A stretch of DNA of 64,000 nucleotides from Lactarius indigo (taxonomy: Eukaryota; Basidiomycota; Agaricomycetes; Russulales; Russulaceae): assembly GCA_025766275.1 (NCBI GenBank), contig JAFKAC010000016.1:124001-188000 (forward strand), in the 5' to 3' direction. The notes below the pieces were generated by a model, which saw only the letters and a list, made by a program, of their open reading frames with translations, was not told where the DNA came from and searched no databases. The translations under genes and the position numbers were made by a program. This document shows, one piece after another, positions 47,487-58,316 of this stretch (position 1 is its first letter; each line of letters begins with the position of its first letter).

Positions 47487-49146
47487 ATGACTGTTAAACT
47501 TACCCTGCTTGGCCTACTCTTGCTGTCTCTCGGGGCGTTCTGTGTTGGCCATGACGGACACGACGAAGACCAGATGCCTCTGGACTACGTCCGCTATCCG
47601 TACCAGGCCGCGGCTGCCTACTATCCTGGCGACAACTCTGGTTTGTCGGTCCTTTCGTCGTAGTATGCCTACCTGACGGGGATCCATTCGTGTATACGTG
47701 GTCCTTCCTTTCAGTCACCGCGGATGCGATATTCTCTGGAATCACAACCTTCGCAAAGCTGCCATGGGTGCAATGCCTGACAAAAGAGAAGGACGTCCCC
47801 TTTGACATCGCGTTCATCGGCGCGCCTTTCGTACGTCGCGGTCCTCCGAACCGACGTATTCCCACGCTAGCTCTGATCAATTGATGTTTGTTCTTGTTTA
47901 TCCCGCACGGCAGGACACGGGCACGTCGTACCGACCAGGCGCACGCTTCGGGCCCGCCGGGATCCGCGCGGGCTCACGGCGGCTGACGCTCTACGGCGGG
48001 TACAACGTGCCGCTAGCTGTGAACCCGTTCCTCTCTGGACTGCGCATCGTCGACTGCGGCGACATACCTGTGACGCCGTACGACAACGCGGTCGCGATCA
48101 AGCAGATCGAGGAGGGCCACCGGGCGCTGCTGCACCGTGCGCCATTCTCGGCGCTGCCGAACGACACGCAGACGGGCGCGCCACTCACGCCGATCGCGCG
48201 CGATGGGAAACACCATCCGCGCGTGATCACGCTCGGCGGGGACCACACGATCGTGCTCCCGCTGCTCCGCTCCGTCCATAGCGCGTACGGCCCGATATCG
48301 GTCATCCACTTCGACTCGCACCTTGACACGTGGAAGCCGAGCGTGTTTGGTGGCGCGCCGAGCGACCGCGCTGCGATCAACCATGGGACGTACTTTTACT
48401 GGGCGAGTCGCGAGGGACTCATCGCAAATGGGAGCTCAATTGCAAGTATTCATTCTCCCACACACCTCTTTTCCATTTTTTTTTCTACCTTTCTTGGAGC
48501 GTGGGGTGCGAATTGTTGGGATCCTAGTGACATTCCTTTTCGATAGCACGGCGCGATCCGCACGACGCTCTCTGGCCCTGCGGACTACGTGAACGACGAT
48601 GAGTCGGGGTTCCAGCGCATTGAAGCACGCGAGATTGACACGATAGGTACGTGGCAGTGTAGCGTGAAGAATGGAGTGGATTCACATCCTGATTCTTAAT
48701 TCTGAAGGCACGGATGGGATCATCAAAAAGATCCGCGAGACTGTGGGCGAGAAGCCTGTTTATCTCTCCATCGATGTGAGTGTTGCATGATGAGTCAGAC
48801 GGCTTACGTGACAATATTCGTAATGGTTGCAGATCGATTCGATCGACCCTGCGTTTGCTCCGGCCACAGGCACGCCGGAGACCGGAGGCTGGTCCACTCG
48901 CGAGTTGCGCACCATCCTGAGAGGTTTGGATGGTCTCCACATCGTCTCTGCTGATATCGTGGAGGTCGCCCCCGCATATGACACCAACGCGGAGTTGACG
49001 ACGATGGCTGCTGCTGATGTGAGTGACTGACAACGGGGTGTGAAGTGCTTGTGCGAGACTGATTGATCGGTTGCTTCTCACGTCAGGTGCTCTTCGAAGT
49101 ATTGAGTGTGATGGCGAAGACACCTTTGGGAAAGCTGGTAGACTGA
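47487..49146 (+). CDS. Secreted agmatinase-like ureohydrolase
   Basis: Belongs to the arginase/agmatinase family, Mn-dependent enzymes that release urea from guanidino substrates. Seven exons: 47487-47640, 47715-47830, 47914-48441, 48547-48646, 48708-48775, 48833-49018 and 49087-49146, giving 403 residues. It begins with a signal peptide ([19 protein letters not shown]). Metal ligands are in GGDHT (His201), HFDSHLD (Asp224, His226, Asp228) and SIDIDSIDP (Asp322, Asp324), with APATGTPE after. The fold lead-in is [19 protein letters not shown]. The third intron (48442-48546) begins with GCAAGT, not GT; only this choice keeps [19 protein letters not shown] in frame. Substrate (agmatine or another guanidino compound) cannot be settled from sequence. 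Confidence 0.93.
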
Positions 49147-49693
49147 GATGACCAGATCAGAGGGAGAGAGGTGACCAAGTTGCGCGTCATCGGTACCAGT
49201 ACATAGTGGTTCGTTGGGAGAATGGTACCATTTTGGACTTGTTTCATTCATAACGAAAAGCACCGCCTCGCATGTGCTCTAGTTGTGAGTCCAGGTCGGT
49301 CGATCAGGTCAGTTCCCCACGGCTCCAGGGCAAAAATCATGTCTCCACTCCATCTTACTCTCCCTCCCCTACGTATTGTACGGGCGCATATCGTTCACTC
49401 ACATTGTCTAATTTCCCTTTCTTTTTTCTCTTCTTTTTCTCCCTTTTTATCACCATTATTTAGAGGTGGCGGCCGGGGCGGGCGTCAACCATTTGTGCCT
49501 GGATCCATTACCCTTTCGAGTATAATCTAGTGTCGTCCGCAAGAGACTCCCCACTTCCCATCCCTCCCTTTCTTCGGTTCTCTTTTCTCCCCGTACTTGC
49601 CTGAGACACGGGTCTCACTCCCTGTCACCGCTGCGCCCGCCTTTCCCCCTCTCATCATCCCGCCATTACGCCTCTTCACGATCCATCTCCCGG
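49147..49693. other. Intergenic, ureohydrolase 3' flank and protease 5' flank
   Basis: Pyrimidine-rich sequence (about 49360-49700) precedes the aspartic protease, as is common in fungal promoters. No gene is seen. Upstream coding sequence for the protease N-terminus is possible here. Confidence 0.45.
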
Positions 49694-52569
49694 ATGTCAC
49701 GTTTATCCCCAAGAAGTTCATCCCAGTGGAAAGGGAAAGCACGCGCGTTACACAGCGAAGAGCCGAGGGGCGATGGCACCGGTGGTCCCGCCGGCATCGT
49801 CCTTCCTCTGAACATGGTCGGTGCAGGCATGTACGAAGCGTGAGTCCTCTTTCTCTTTACATTCCTGCGCTCGTGAAAGGAGCTGCACTCTGGCAGTAAA
49901 CGCTCGACCCCAGCGGTCGAGGAGCATATATTCGATTTCCCCGTCGTGTCCTTTACGGCAGCCCACCCTCCCGCTCGTCGTCCGTCCTCTTTCCCCCAAA
50001 CCTTTCCCATTCCCTTCGTCCACTTTCTTCGCCACGACGCAGATACACAAGCATGCCCGAATAAGCATTCTCCGTGGGCGCTCTCGTGCACAGCAGAGGC
50101 GCTTATGATGTTTGCGTTAGGCACGTCGCGCGTCGCGTTGAAGTTTACTTGCCGTGATGCCAGCCGACGGCTGTTGATATCTCTGTCACTCTGACATTGT
50201 TCCTTGCGCGCCTGAGCGTGTCGTTTGCGGCGTTTCTTGTCCGTCGTGTTGGTTTATTGTCTGACTCTGTCTTAGCGTCTACACCGTTGCTGTCCAAGTC
50301 AGCAATAGCAACCAGAATTTTTCCCTCCAAGTCGACACGGGCTCCTCAGACCTTGTGGGCAATTTACTTTACAGACCGCTCCCCTTGTGCTGACTGACCT
50401 TCTTTTAGTGGATTGCATCAACATCTTGTTCGTCTGCTGCATGCTCCGGTAGCAAGGGGCGTCAGTACGACCCTTCGGTTTCCGGTATTGCGGCAGGTTA
50501 TGACTTTAACATTACGTACCTCGCCGGTGATGTGACCGGTCCCGTTTATTGGGATCAATTGCAGGTTGGGGGGTACAACCTCAGCAATCAAGCTCTTGGT
50601 GCGTGTCTCGATTATTGTCCTCACCCTCTTGTTGACATGCGCTCCTTTTTTTCTAGCTGCTGCGACAACCGTGGATTCGGAGCCGCTTGAGTACGAATTC
50701 GACGGCATCCTTGGTCTCGCACTCCCTCTCAACTCTATCATCGCGCACCACATCGCTCCCATCGATGGAAATGGCCGCGATGGTGCTCCATTTAGTTCCA
50801 ATCTCTTTGGCATCACTCCAGTCGATTCCGCTCCTGCGTCTCGATTCCTCTCTCTCTCTCTTTCACGGCCTGGGTCTAGCGCCGTCCCATCATTGCTGGG
50901 CATTGGGCGGCATCCCTCGGAGCTCGTTCCCGATCCGAGTAAAATTCAATACTCAACTCTAGTATCAGAACATCAAGGCATCCTTTTCTGGGAAGCAGAA
51001 GTCCGTGCGATCACCGTATACGTCAACGGCACTACGCTCCCGGTCGAACTTGGTCATTCAAGATCGGGCAACGTATTCCCTGTTGCAGTACTAGACTCTG
51101 GTGTGCCATTCATTCTCGCTGCAACTAACATAGCGAACGGAATATATGGTGCACTCGGTATCGGACCTGCAGCCGACGGCCAGTGTGAGACCTATCTATG
51201 ATCACCGTGTCACTGGCTATCTACTGACAGAGCAATAGACTACGTACCGTGCACGACACCACTCAACATGACCATAACGCTTGATGGCCAACCCGAGATA
51301 CCACTTCATCCTTTAGATGTCACCACAGAGTCGCAGTCCGATCCGTCCTCATCCACCTGTGTCGGCCTCATCCAAACCGCTGGTGGCCAGTTAGATACCT
51401 TTACCGACGTCGATCTTATTCTAGGGGTCGCATTTCTAAGGAATGTCTACACCGTCATGGCATATGACGTTCCCGACGCTCGTGGCCAGTTCCCGCCTAA
51501 CGGTAATGGAAGCGACGAATTGAACCCACGGCTCGGTCTCTTGAGCTTAACTAATGCCACTCAGGCATTACAAGAGTTCAATACTGTTCGCCTGCTGAAC
51601 CAACCATTGTCGTCTGGAAGTGGGGGCAACACGCCATCTTCGACGCCGGTCACGAGCGTAAAAAGTGGCAAACTATCAGTCGGGGTTGACGTACTTCTTG
51701 GACTCGTCGGCTTCATCGGTGCTTGCGCAGCTCTCTTCGGCCTGCGCTGGTTCCTCGTCAAACGTCGACTGCGCAGGAATGGTCCTAACCTCGATGCGGC
51801 TGCCGACGTGGCAAACGACAAACGTGGCGGGGCATACCAGCTTGCGGATCGCTCGTCGTCATCGTCGGGCTCGGGCTCGGACCCAATACGTATTCGCACG
51901 TCGCTTGGCGCGAGTCTCGCTGGCAACAGCGCGCGCACGTTCGTCGGCCAGGACGACGAGGTGTTCGGCGAGTTCGGCCACTTAAGGCGGAACAAGGACC
52001 AAGATGGCAGCACGGCGCCCAACGCCGAGCGCCAAGTATCGTACCTCAATCTCGACCCTGGCGACCCCTCCGGCTGGCGCGACACACTCGTCGGCAGCAC
52101 GATCGACTTTCCCGAGGCCATGCCGAAAGCGGCCCAAGACGTCAAACACGACACCGAGCAGCCCGTGCTCTCGTCTACCGAAATCGCCGCGGCTGCCGCG
52201 GCGGGCCTCTTCCCGCTCCACAGGCACACCCCGAGCGATGTCGGCCTTGGGTCCGACGCACCCGCCGCCGTCGAACCGTTGCTCCCTACGCACGCGCGCG
52301 ATAGCTCCGCCTCGGGCCGCGGGAGCACCGATGATGACGATGATTTGGCGGAGCTCGGACGCTCGAGCATGGCGGGTGTCGGCACTGCGGCGCGCAGCCC
52401 GCGTATACGCGCGCGGCATGCGAGTAGTGCTGGGAGCATGGGAAGCATGGGCAGCTTGTCGCTTGGCGGTCCGCATTTCCCGAGCATCGCGCCGGGCGAG
52501 CGGTTGAGCGCATACTCGATCGTCGAGGACGCACCGTTACCACCGCCGCCATTGCCACCGCCTCCATGA
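49694..52569 (+). CDS. Membrane-anchored aspartic protease (A1 family)
   Basis: A pepsin-type endopeptidase anchored at the cell surface or in the secretory path. Exons 49694-49839, 50276-50354, 50409-50598, 50657-51184 and 51239-52569 encode 757 residues. The catalytic aspartates are in VDTGSSDL (Asp69) and VLDSGVPF (Asp285). Family blocks are DPSVSGIAAGYDFNITYLAGD, FDGILGLALP and VDLILGVAFLRNVYTVMAYD. A single membrane span lies near residues 459-483 (LLGLVGFIGACAALFGLRWF), followed by basic residues and a 270-residue Ser/Ala/Pro-rich cytosolic tail ending in a proline run. The start is uncertain: ATG 49694 lacks a signal peptide, so an upstream exon is likely. The first intron (436 nt) is far longer than its neighbours. 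Confidence 0.85.
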
Positions 52570-53450
52570 TACTCGTTCTTCTCCCTCCAATTTCTACTTC
52601 TTTGGGACTCTGTTGCGTCGTGCCCTTCTTTTCATTCAAAACCCTGACGGTCCATCTTTACTTTTTCACGTGTGTACGCACACACCCGATCACTCCTTTT
52701 TTTCAGTTCTTTTCTAGTCTTCTCTATTTGGTTTGGGACGGAATGAAATTTGGGCGTCGTTTTTTTTCCACTTTCCTTTGCAGATACTGTTCATGTTCAA
52801 AGTTTAAAAGAAATGCGAACTGCTGCGAGCAAGGAAAACGGTCGACCAGCATCATTTATATCATCTACTTACCCAAGCATCGGTGCGGCGCGCAGGTTGC
52901 GTTTGGGTCTCCACATATACACTCTCATTCATGGACTTTTTTGCTCTTTGTTTCTATCGATGTATGATTTATGTGAGGTGGATAATATGTATGTGTAAAT
53001 AAGAGGTCATTTGGGGCATTTGTGGGCAGGGGACGAAGGTCAATTGAGTGGAGGGGGTGCCTCACTAGTACTCGTTCTCGCTACCTCGCCTGGCTCTGAC
53101 TCTCCTCTCCTTTCCTCTGGTGGTGGAACTTGCTCCGTTTTGGATTCATACGGACCCCGGCCATTGTCCGTGGTCACACACAAGGTGATAAGTGCCTGTC
53201 GAGAAAGGGCTTTGATGTGAGGCAGGTCTTGTGACCAAGACTGCCAAGGCCATGACCGACGCCAGGCGTCACGTGTTCGCATTCCTGACGGGTGAAAAAC
53301 CCTCTCATCACTGTACTTGCCATCTTTCCGGTCTCCAGGTTCTCAAACTGGATTTCCCCGAAAACTTGGCCACGGGTAGGCATCTCACACTGGTGCGAGT
53401 ATGAACACGCGCATGACATTAATTACTCAATGATGAAATCTCATAGGACA
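52570..53450. other. Intergenic between convergent genes
   Basis: About 880 bp between the stop codons of the protease and WSC protein 1. It must hold both 3' UTRs. No gene is seen. Confidence 0.5.
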
Positions 53451-54467
53451 TTAATAGACAGCTGACGGTGGTCCAGTGCAGACGTACACGACCATACGGT
53501 CTTCCCCACCGCAGATTTCAGATTGGTTCGCGGAGCAGGGCAAATCGCATTCATCTGCTGGCATCATCATGGATAAATTAGAAAAGTAATCATCGCAGAC
53601 TGAAAGAGAAAAGGTTTAGTCAGGAGATAAAATGCTCAACATCGAGTGAACGCGTACAGCACTGATCTGCCATTTCCACACCTGCCAGGACGAAACCGTG
53701 CATATAGCACGCTAGGGTACAACTTTCGACGCTTGTAAAACCCGGCTTACCGCCTTCCACGACGGGTGTATACGATAGAACCTTCTGATCACTCGAGTCG
53801 CTATTTGCGAAGATGCATAGAACCGGTCACAAAGCTGCTTCCGAATAGAACGGAAAAATTTATACGCACTTAAAACACCCCAGGAGATCCCACGGACCAC
53901 TGGAACTAGTTGGAACCATAACAGGTGGAGGCCAGGGAGGTGCGCCACTCCAATAGAGGTCGAGGCGGAGACCACCGCCACACATCTCAGTAGGATCACC
54001 GACACATGGAATATCGCAATCCGAATCTGTAGCGTTCATGGCAATATCGGACAAGACATTCCCACAATCTGCAATGTGGTCAAAAACGCCGAATAGGGGC
54101 CGAACTGAGGTATGGGGGGCCTTCAGGTCAGGGGACGTACTTACAACAGTACGCGCCTCCTTCAACACCGGCATAAATTAGGCCATTGTCAATGCAATGG
54201 CCCACACATAACTCAACCGTCATGTCCGTGGGCTCATACACCTCCCATGATGTGAGCGTGGGTATTTGGTCGTTGTCCCTGATGCGGAGTACTAAGCGTC
54301 AGACCATAGGCTCTACCATTGGGACAGAGTAGGGGGGAAAACCGACGTGACGCATCCAACCTTTGTCCATCCTGGAGGGAGTTGGGGATCGCGAGTTTCA
54401 AGCGGCCTCGTGGATATAATCTGTGAGCGAAAATGATTAACCAGTACGCACACTCAGCTATATGCAT
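53451..54467 (-). pseudogene. WSC-domain protein 1, frame-damaged paralogue
   Basis: Homologue of the WSC protein at 57101-58111, with the same exon plan starting at ATG 54467 (MHIAEL...). Two cysteine-rich WSC domains are recognisable: YCYCGNVLSDIAMNATDSDC...CGGGLRLDLYW and DQCFCDDYFSNLSM...CSANQSEICGGEDRMVVY. In the first domain, CTGACGCTTAG (near 54300) carries one base more than CTGACCTTAG in the paralogue, and the frame runs to a stop. A 35-nt intron at this point could rescue it, but that is shorter than any other intron here. The signal peptide is also weaker (charged YPRGRLK). Probably a pseudogene; all other introns and cysteines remain intact, so the damage is recent. Confidence 0.7.
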
Positions 54468-57100
54468 ACGGGGACAATGACGAGTAAAATCGCCAATTGC
54501 AAGACGGCAGGTAGAAAGGATGAGGAAAGGATGAGGTGCATGGATATGGACAAGGGTCACGCCGGTGCGGACAAAGTTCGAGGGGGATCCAGCGAGGGTC
54601 TTAAGTTTTCGTGGCCACGTAGGGGCTGTCTCTCTCGGTTAATTGAACTTCTCGGGACCATGTCGCTACTATTGATCAGAATATACAGATCAAGCACCAG
54701 ATGACGAATACCCGATCTCGACACTGTGGAGCGTCAGAATACTGTGTGGTGTCAGATGAGAATAATCAGTTGGTGTTCCTCCTCTCGGATTAATTTTCTT
54801 TACCAGCGTGCGTCAATGGACTAAGAATAGTAGTGGACATGTGAGGCAGCAACGTGCGTATTTTTATGCATATAATTTTCCGACCGGTTATTCACCGAAC
54901 AAACCCCGGAACCCTGATTCGAGGTGTTAGGTCCAGACTATAACGTTCAGTAGAACCATCATCTATTCCTTCTCTAAGTTGCGAAACCACAGCACTCAGT
55001 TAGTACACTACAGGAAGGACGATATTCTCATCATGAAAATAATGGGAAAGATAGGCGTGGTCTACCCCGAGTCTACGTTTGTTTGACCGAATACCGACTT
55101 CTCCCCGCCGCGCCTCGAGGCCGAGCCCGAAACAATCTGCAGGATGAAAATGCTATACACGTCACGCGACATTTACACCGAATAGGCTGAGCCTCAGTTC
55201 AGCTTCGGTTGCTCCGTGTGGTCTCCAAGTCGAACTTGATTGGGTCTCACCCTCACTGGATTGCATCAAAGGATCCTCCTTGAGCCTCTAGCCTTACAAC
55301 CTCGTTGCATCATAGACACGTAGCAGTGTTTTGGCGACATCCTGAAATCGAATCATGCACTATTTTCCGTGCTCTCCGCCATCGCACCCGTTCACCGCGG
55401 CCCCCTTCTCATCAATTCAGGACAGCCTGTGCGTGAGGCACTCTTGGGGTGCCCCAATTTGAAAAACTCCTTGATTAGTGCACTCTTATGCTACTGGGTC
55501 AGCTATCCAGAGCACCCAAAGAAAGCGTGCCTTCTCTAAGTCCTCCAAGAACGCATGTACTTCGTGTGCCGCTGTTTTGGTACATATATAACACGCAACT
55601 GTCCAGGGAGAAACCCACTGGAGTTTGTTACGCCACATAAAAATACCTCGAGCTGGTCTATTATTCAATTGGATACAACCCCATGACCCCCGCTCCTGGG
55701 CCTGTGACGCCCGGCGAAAGCTCGCTGACGTGTATGTGTCTCAGGCCAACAATTCCTTTGCTCGTCATTCCGGTTCTACTGGAATATCGAGGGGATAATT
55801 CCCCGCGCTGCATTGGAACACGTAGACTGTGCACCGTGCCCCTCTTAGTGCCTCTGCTCGAACAGCAGCCTTTCAAGTTACCGCGCAAGTCCAGGGGAGC
55901 AGCAGGACTGGTAAGATCAGCGTCCGGAGAGCTAGTGACGGTGCTGTCGAGCCGCCATCGTATCATAACGCCGTCATGCCCGCGGGCTCTGGCTGTCGCT
56001 CGTCTACGTACCCGTCGTCCCGGAGGAGAATGTGTTCGCCGTTTCGTGATATCTTGGCTATCCGAACCCGGTCGACTTGGCCGCGGCCGCGGCCCCTAGA
56101 AATGGATGACTGGTTCACCTCCAGCCACAGTGCATCCTCGATTAGCCGAGCATCCCGCGGGAAATCGGCATGTCGTGCGGCAGTGAGGATAACTGTAGCC
56201 AAAGGACTATGCATTGCCCGCGTGCTTCCTCTTCTTCAGCTTGGCGTGCGTAATTTTGGCGTCCCGTCCTTTTCATGAGCGAAGACGGTAGCTGTCAAAG
56301 GTGCTACCTCGACAGCTCGATGAATATTCTTGCCCATCTTCCTCGCGTCCTGCAAGCCTAGCATCATGCAAGAAGTACGTGAGCACGGGTATAGATGGCT
56401 CGCCAACGAAGAGTTGAATAAAGCCACACCAATCACATACTGCAACACGAGTATAAGGGTTTAGGCTTGCTTGGACTTATATGCAATAGCTTTTGATCTT
56501 AAGTTCCATTGGTCTTATGATAAAAAGACCGAATACCAGGCCCAGTATTCTGGCTCGAGTTCTACTGATGACTGACCCATACCCTAGCAAGGACTCATAT
56601 ACATTCAGTTTCGATATAGACAACGTTAAGGACGTAACATTTGCACTTCAGGCCAACTTGAGGTTTCGCGCACTACGGTGTATTTCATGAGGCATGAACT
56701 ATTAGCCATGAGCCACGACTCGGATAGCTCTACCTCGGTCACTAGTAAGCCCTACTAGTTGGGACGTGTTTAGTAGGACCCGAGATCATGGAGAGTCGCC
56801 GCGGGGTTGTGAGAGTATGAGAGGGGTCAGTTGCGATCAGTCCAAAGTCACAACGTGTAGCGTCGCCAAATTTCCCTAAATCCCACCGCCGTCGTTTAAA
56901 TTTAGGACTTGTCCCGAGGCCGCGGCTAAAGTCTAGTGGTCATCGCGAAAAATAAATTCACAGTTATAGAAAGGCACACCATAACGGACACATACCGCCA
57001 ACGCGTGTGTCGTCTCATCGGTTACCGAGGATACTGGGTGACTTCCCGCAGGATCTAGAGATAACATGCCCACAACATTAAATAATTGATTCATGAAACA
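54468..57100. other. Intergenic, 2.6 kb
   Basis: No gene could be supported. Minus-strand open frames at 56448-56236, 56214-55963 and 55966-55661 follow each other and could be exons of an unrecognised gene, but no domain or convincing splice chain was found. Confidence 0.45.
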
Positions 57101-58111
57101 CTAAAGGATACCACCGTAGAAGTATACGGTCATGCGATCAGGCCCACCACAAAGTTCAGATTGGTTCCCTGAGCAGGGCAACATACAATCCTTATCTGGC
57201 ATTGCCATGCCAGGATAATTGATGAGATGGCCGCAAACTAGAAGAAGACAATTTGGTGAGGAGTAGGAGAGAAAAGAGAGGAGATTGATCCGCGTACAGC
57301 ACTGCCACGCCCATTCGACACCCGCCACGACGTAACCCAGGGCGTAGCACTCATCGGTACAGTTTTCCACGCTCGTATTGAACTGACCACCGGGGATATT
57401 GTACATTTGCAACTCTAGAATCCTCTGACTATTCGAGTCACTATTTTCGAAACGCACAGATCCGTCACAAAACCGAACAAATAAGTAAGGCATGTGTGCG
57501 TACTTATAGCATCCCCCCAAAATCCACTCTCCACTGGAGCTGGTTGGAACCAAGATAGGTGGAGGTGGAAGAGGTGCACCACTCCAATAAAGGTTGATGC
57601 GAAGAGTTCCACCACACGTCTCAGTAGAATCTCCAGCGCATGGTATATTGCAATCCGAGTCCGCAACGTTTATTGAAATTTCGGACAAAAAGTTCCCGCA
57701 ATCTGTGATTTGAAATGTAATCAAGACAACGAATAAAGGCCGAACTGAAGTACGGCCTTCAGGAAATGTCGAGATGTGAACTTACAACAGTTCGCGCCAC
57801 CCTCAAGACCGGCGAAGATTAGGCCTAGAGAACTACAATGGTTCACACATTCCCCAACTGTCATGGTTCCATCATACTCCCCCCACGCTGTAAGTGTGGG
57901 TATCTCGACGTTGTCCCTGATGCGGAGTACTAAGGTCAGGCCGTGGGCTCTATCATTGAAACAGAGTAGAGTAAACCAACGTGATACATCCCAGCGAGGA
58001 CCATCCTGCAGGGAGTGGGTTATTGTCACTGCGAGTGTCAAGAGGACTTGCAGATATCTGTGAATAAATTAATTATCTCTCAACTGTCTACGTACACTCA
58101 GCTATATGCAT
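57101..58111 (-). CDS. Secreted protein with two WSC domains
   Basis: WSC domains are eight-cysteine carbohydrate-binding modules found in fungal wall sensors and wall-associated enzymes. Five exons: 58111-58098, 58057-57786, 57702-57504, 57440-57298 and 57237-57101, giving 254 residues. A 14-nt first exon leads into a signal peptide (MHIAEYLQVLLTLAVTI). Domain 1 runs from about residue 45 to 135 (EGGANCYCGNFLSEI, CNIPCAGDSTETCGG, INLYWSG), then a proline-rich linker, then domain 2 (GGCYNDSNSQRILEL, AWQCFCGHLIN, CMLPCSGNQSELCGG). There is no membrane span or catalytic domain, so it is probably secreted and wall-bound. A LINE begins within about 200 bp upstream, in the opposite orientation. 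Confidence 0.88.
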
Positions 58112-58316
58112 ACAGGCAGTACGTACTGTTCGCCTCGGCAACCACCACCACCTAAGCCACGTCACACTGACCTAGGGGTAGAGGTAGCACGATACACCGT
58201 AGAAAGGAATACACACACCCACACATCCCACATACACACACACTAGCACTATCAGACTCCTAACCGTACTAAAAAGAAAAGCTTCAACAGAAGCAAAACA
58301 CGCACCGCCGGAAGGT

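Noticed and set aside
55661..56448. Chain of minus-strand open frames that might be one gene
   Set aside because: No recognised domain and no convincing set of gt...ag introns linking them in phase.
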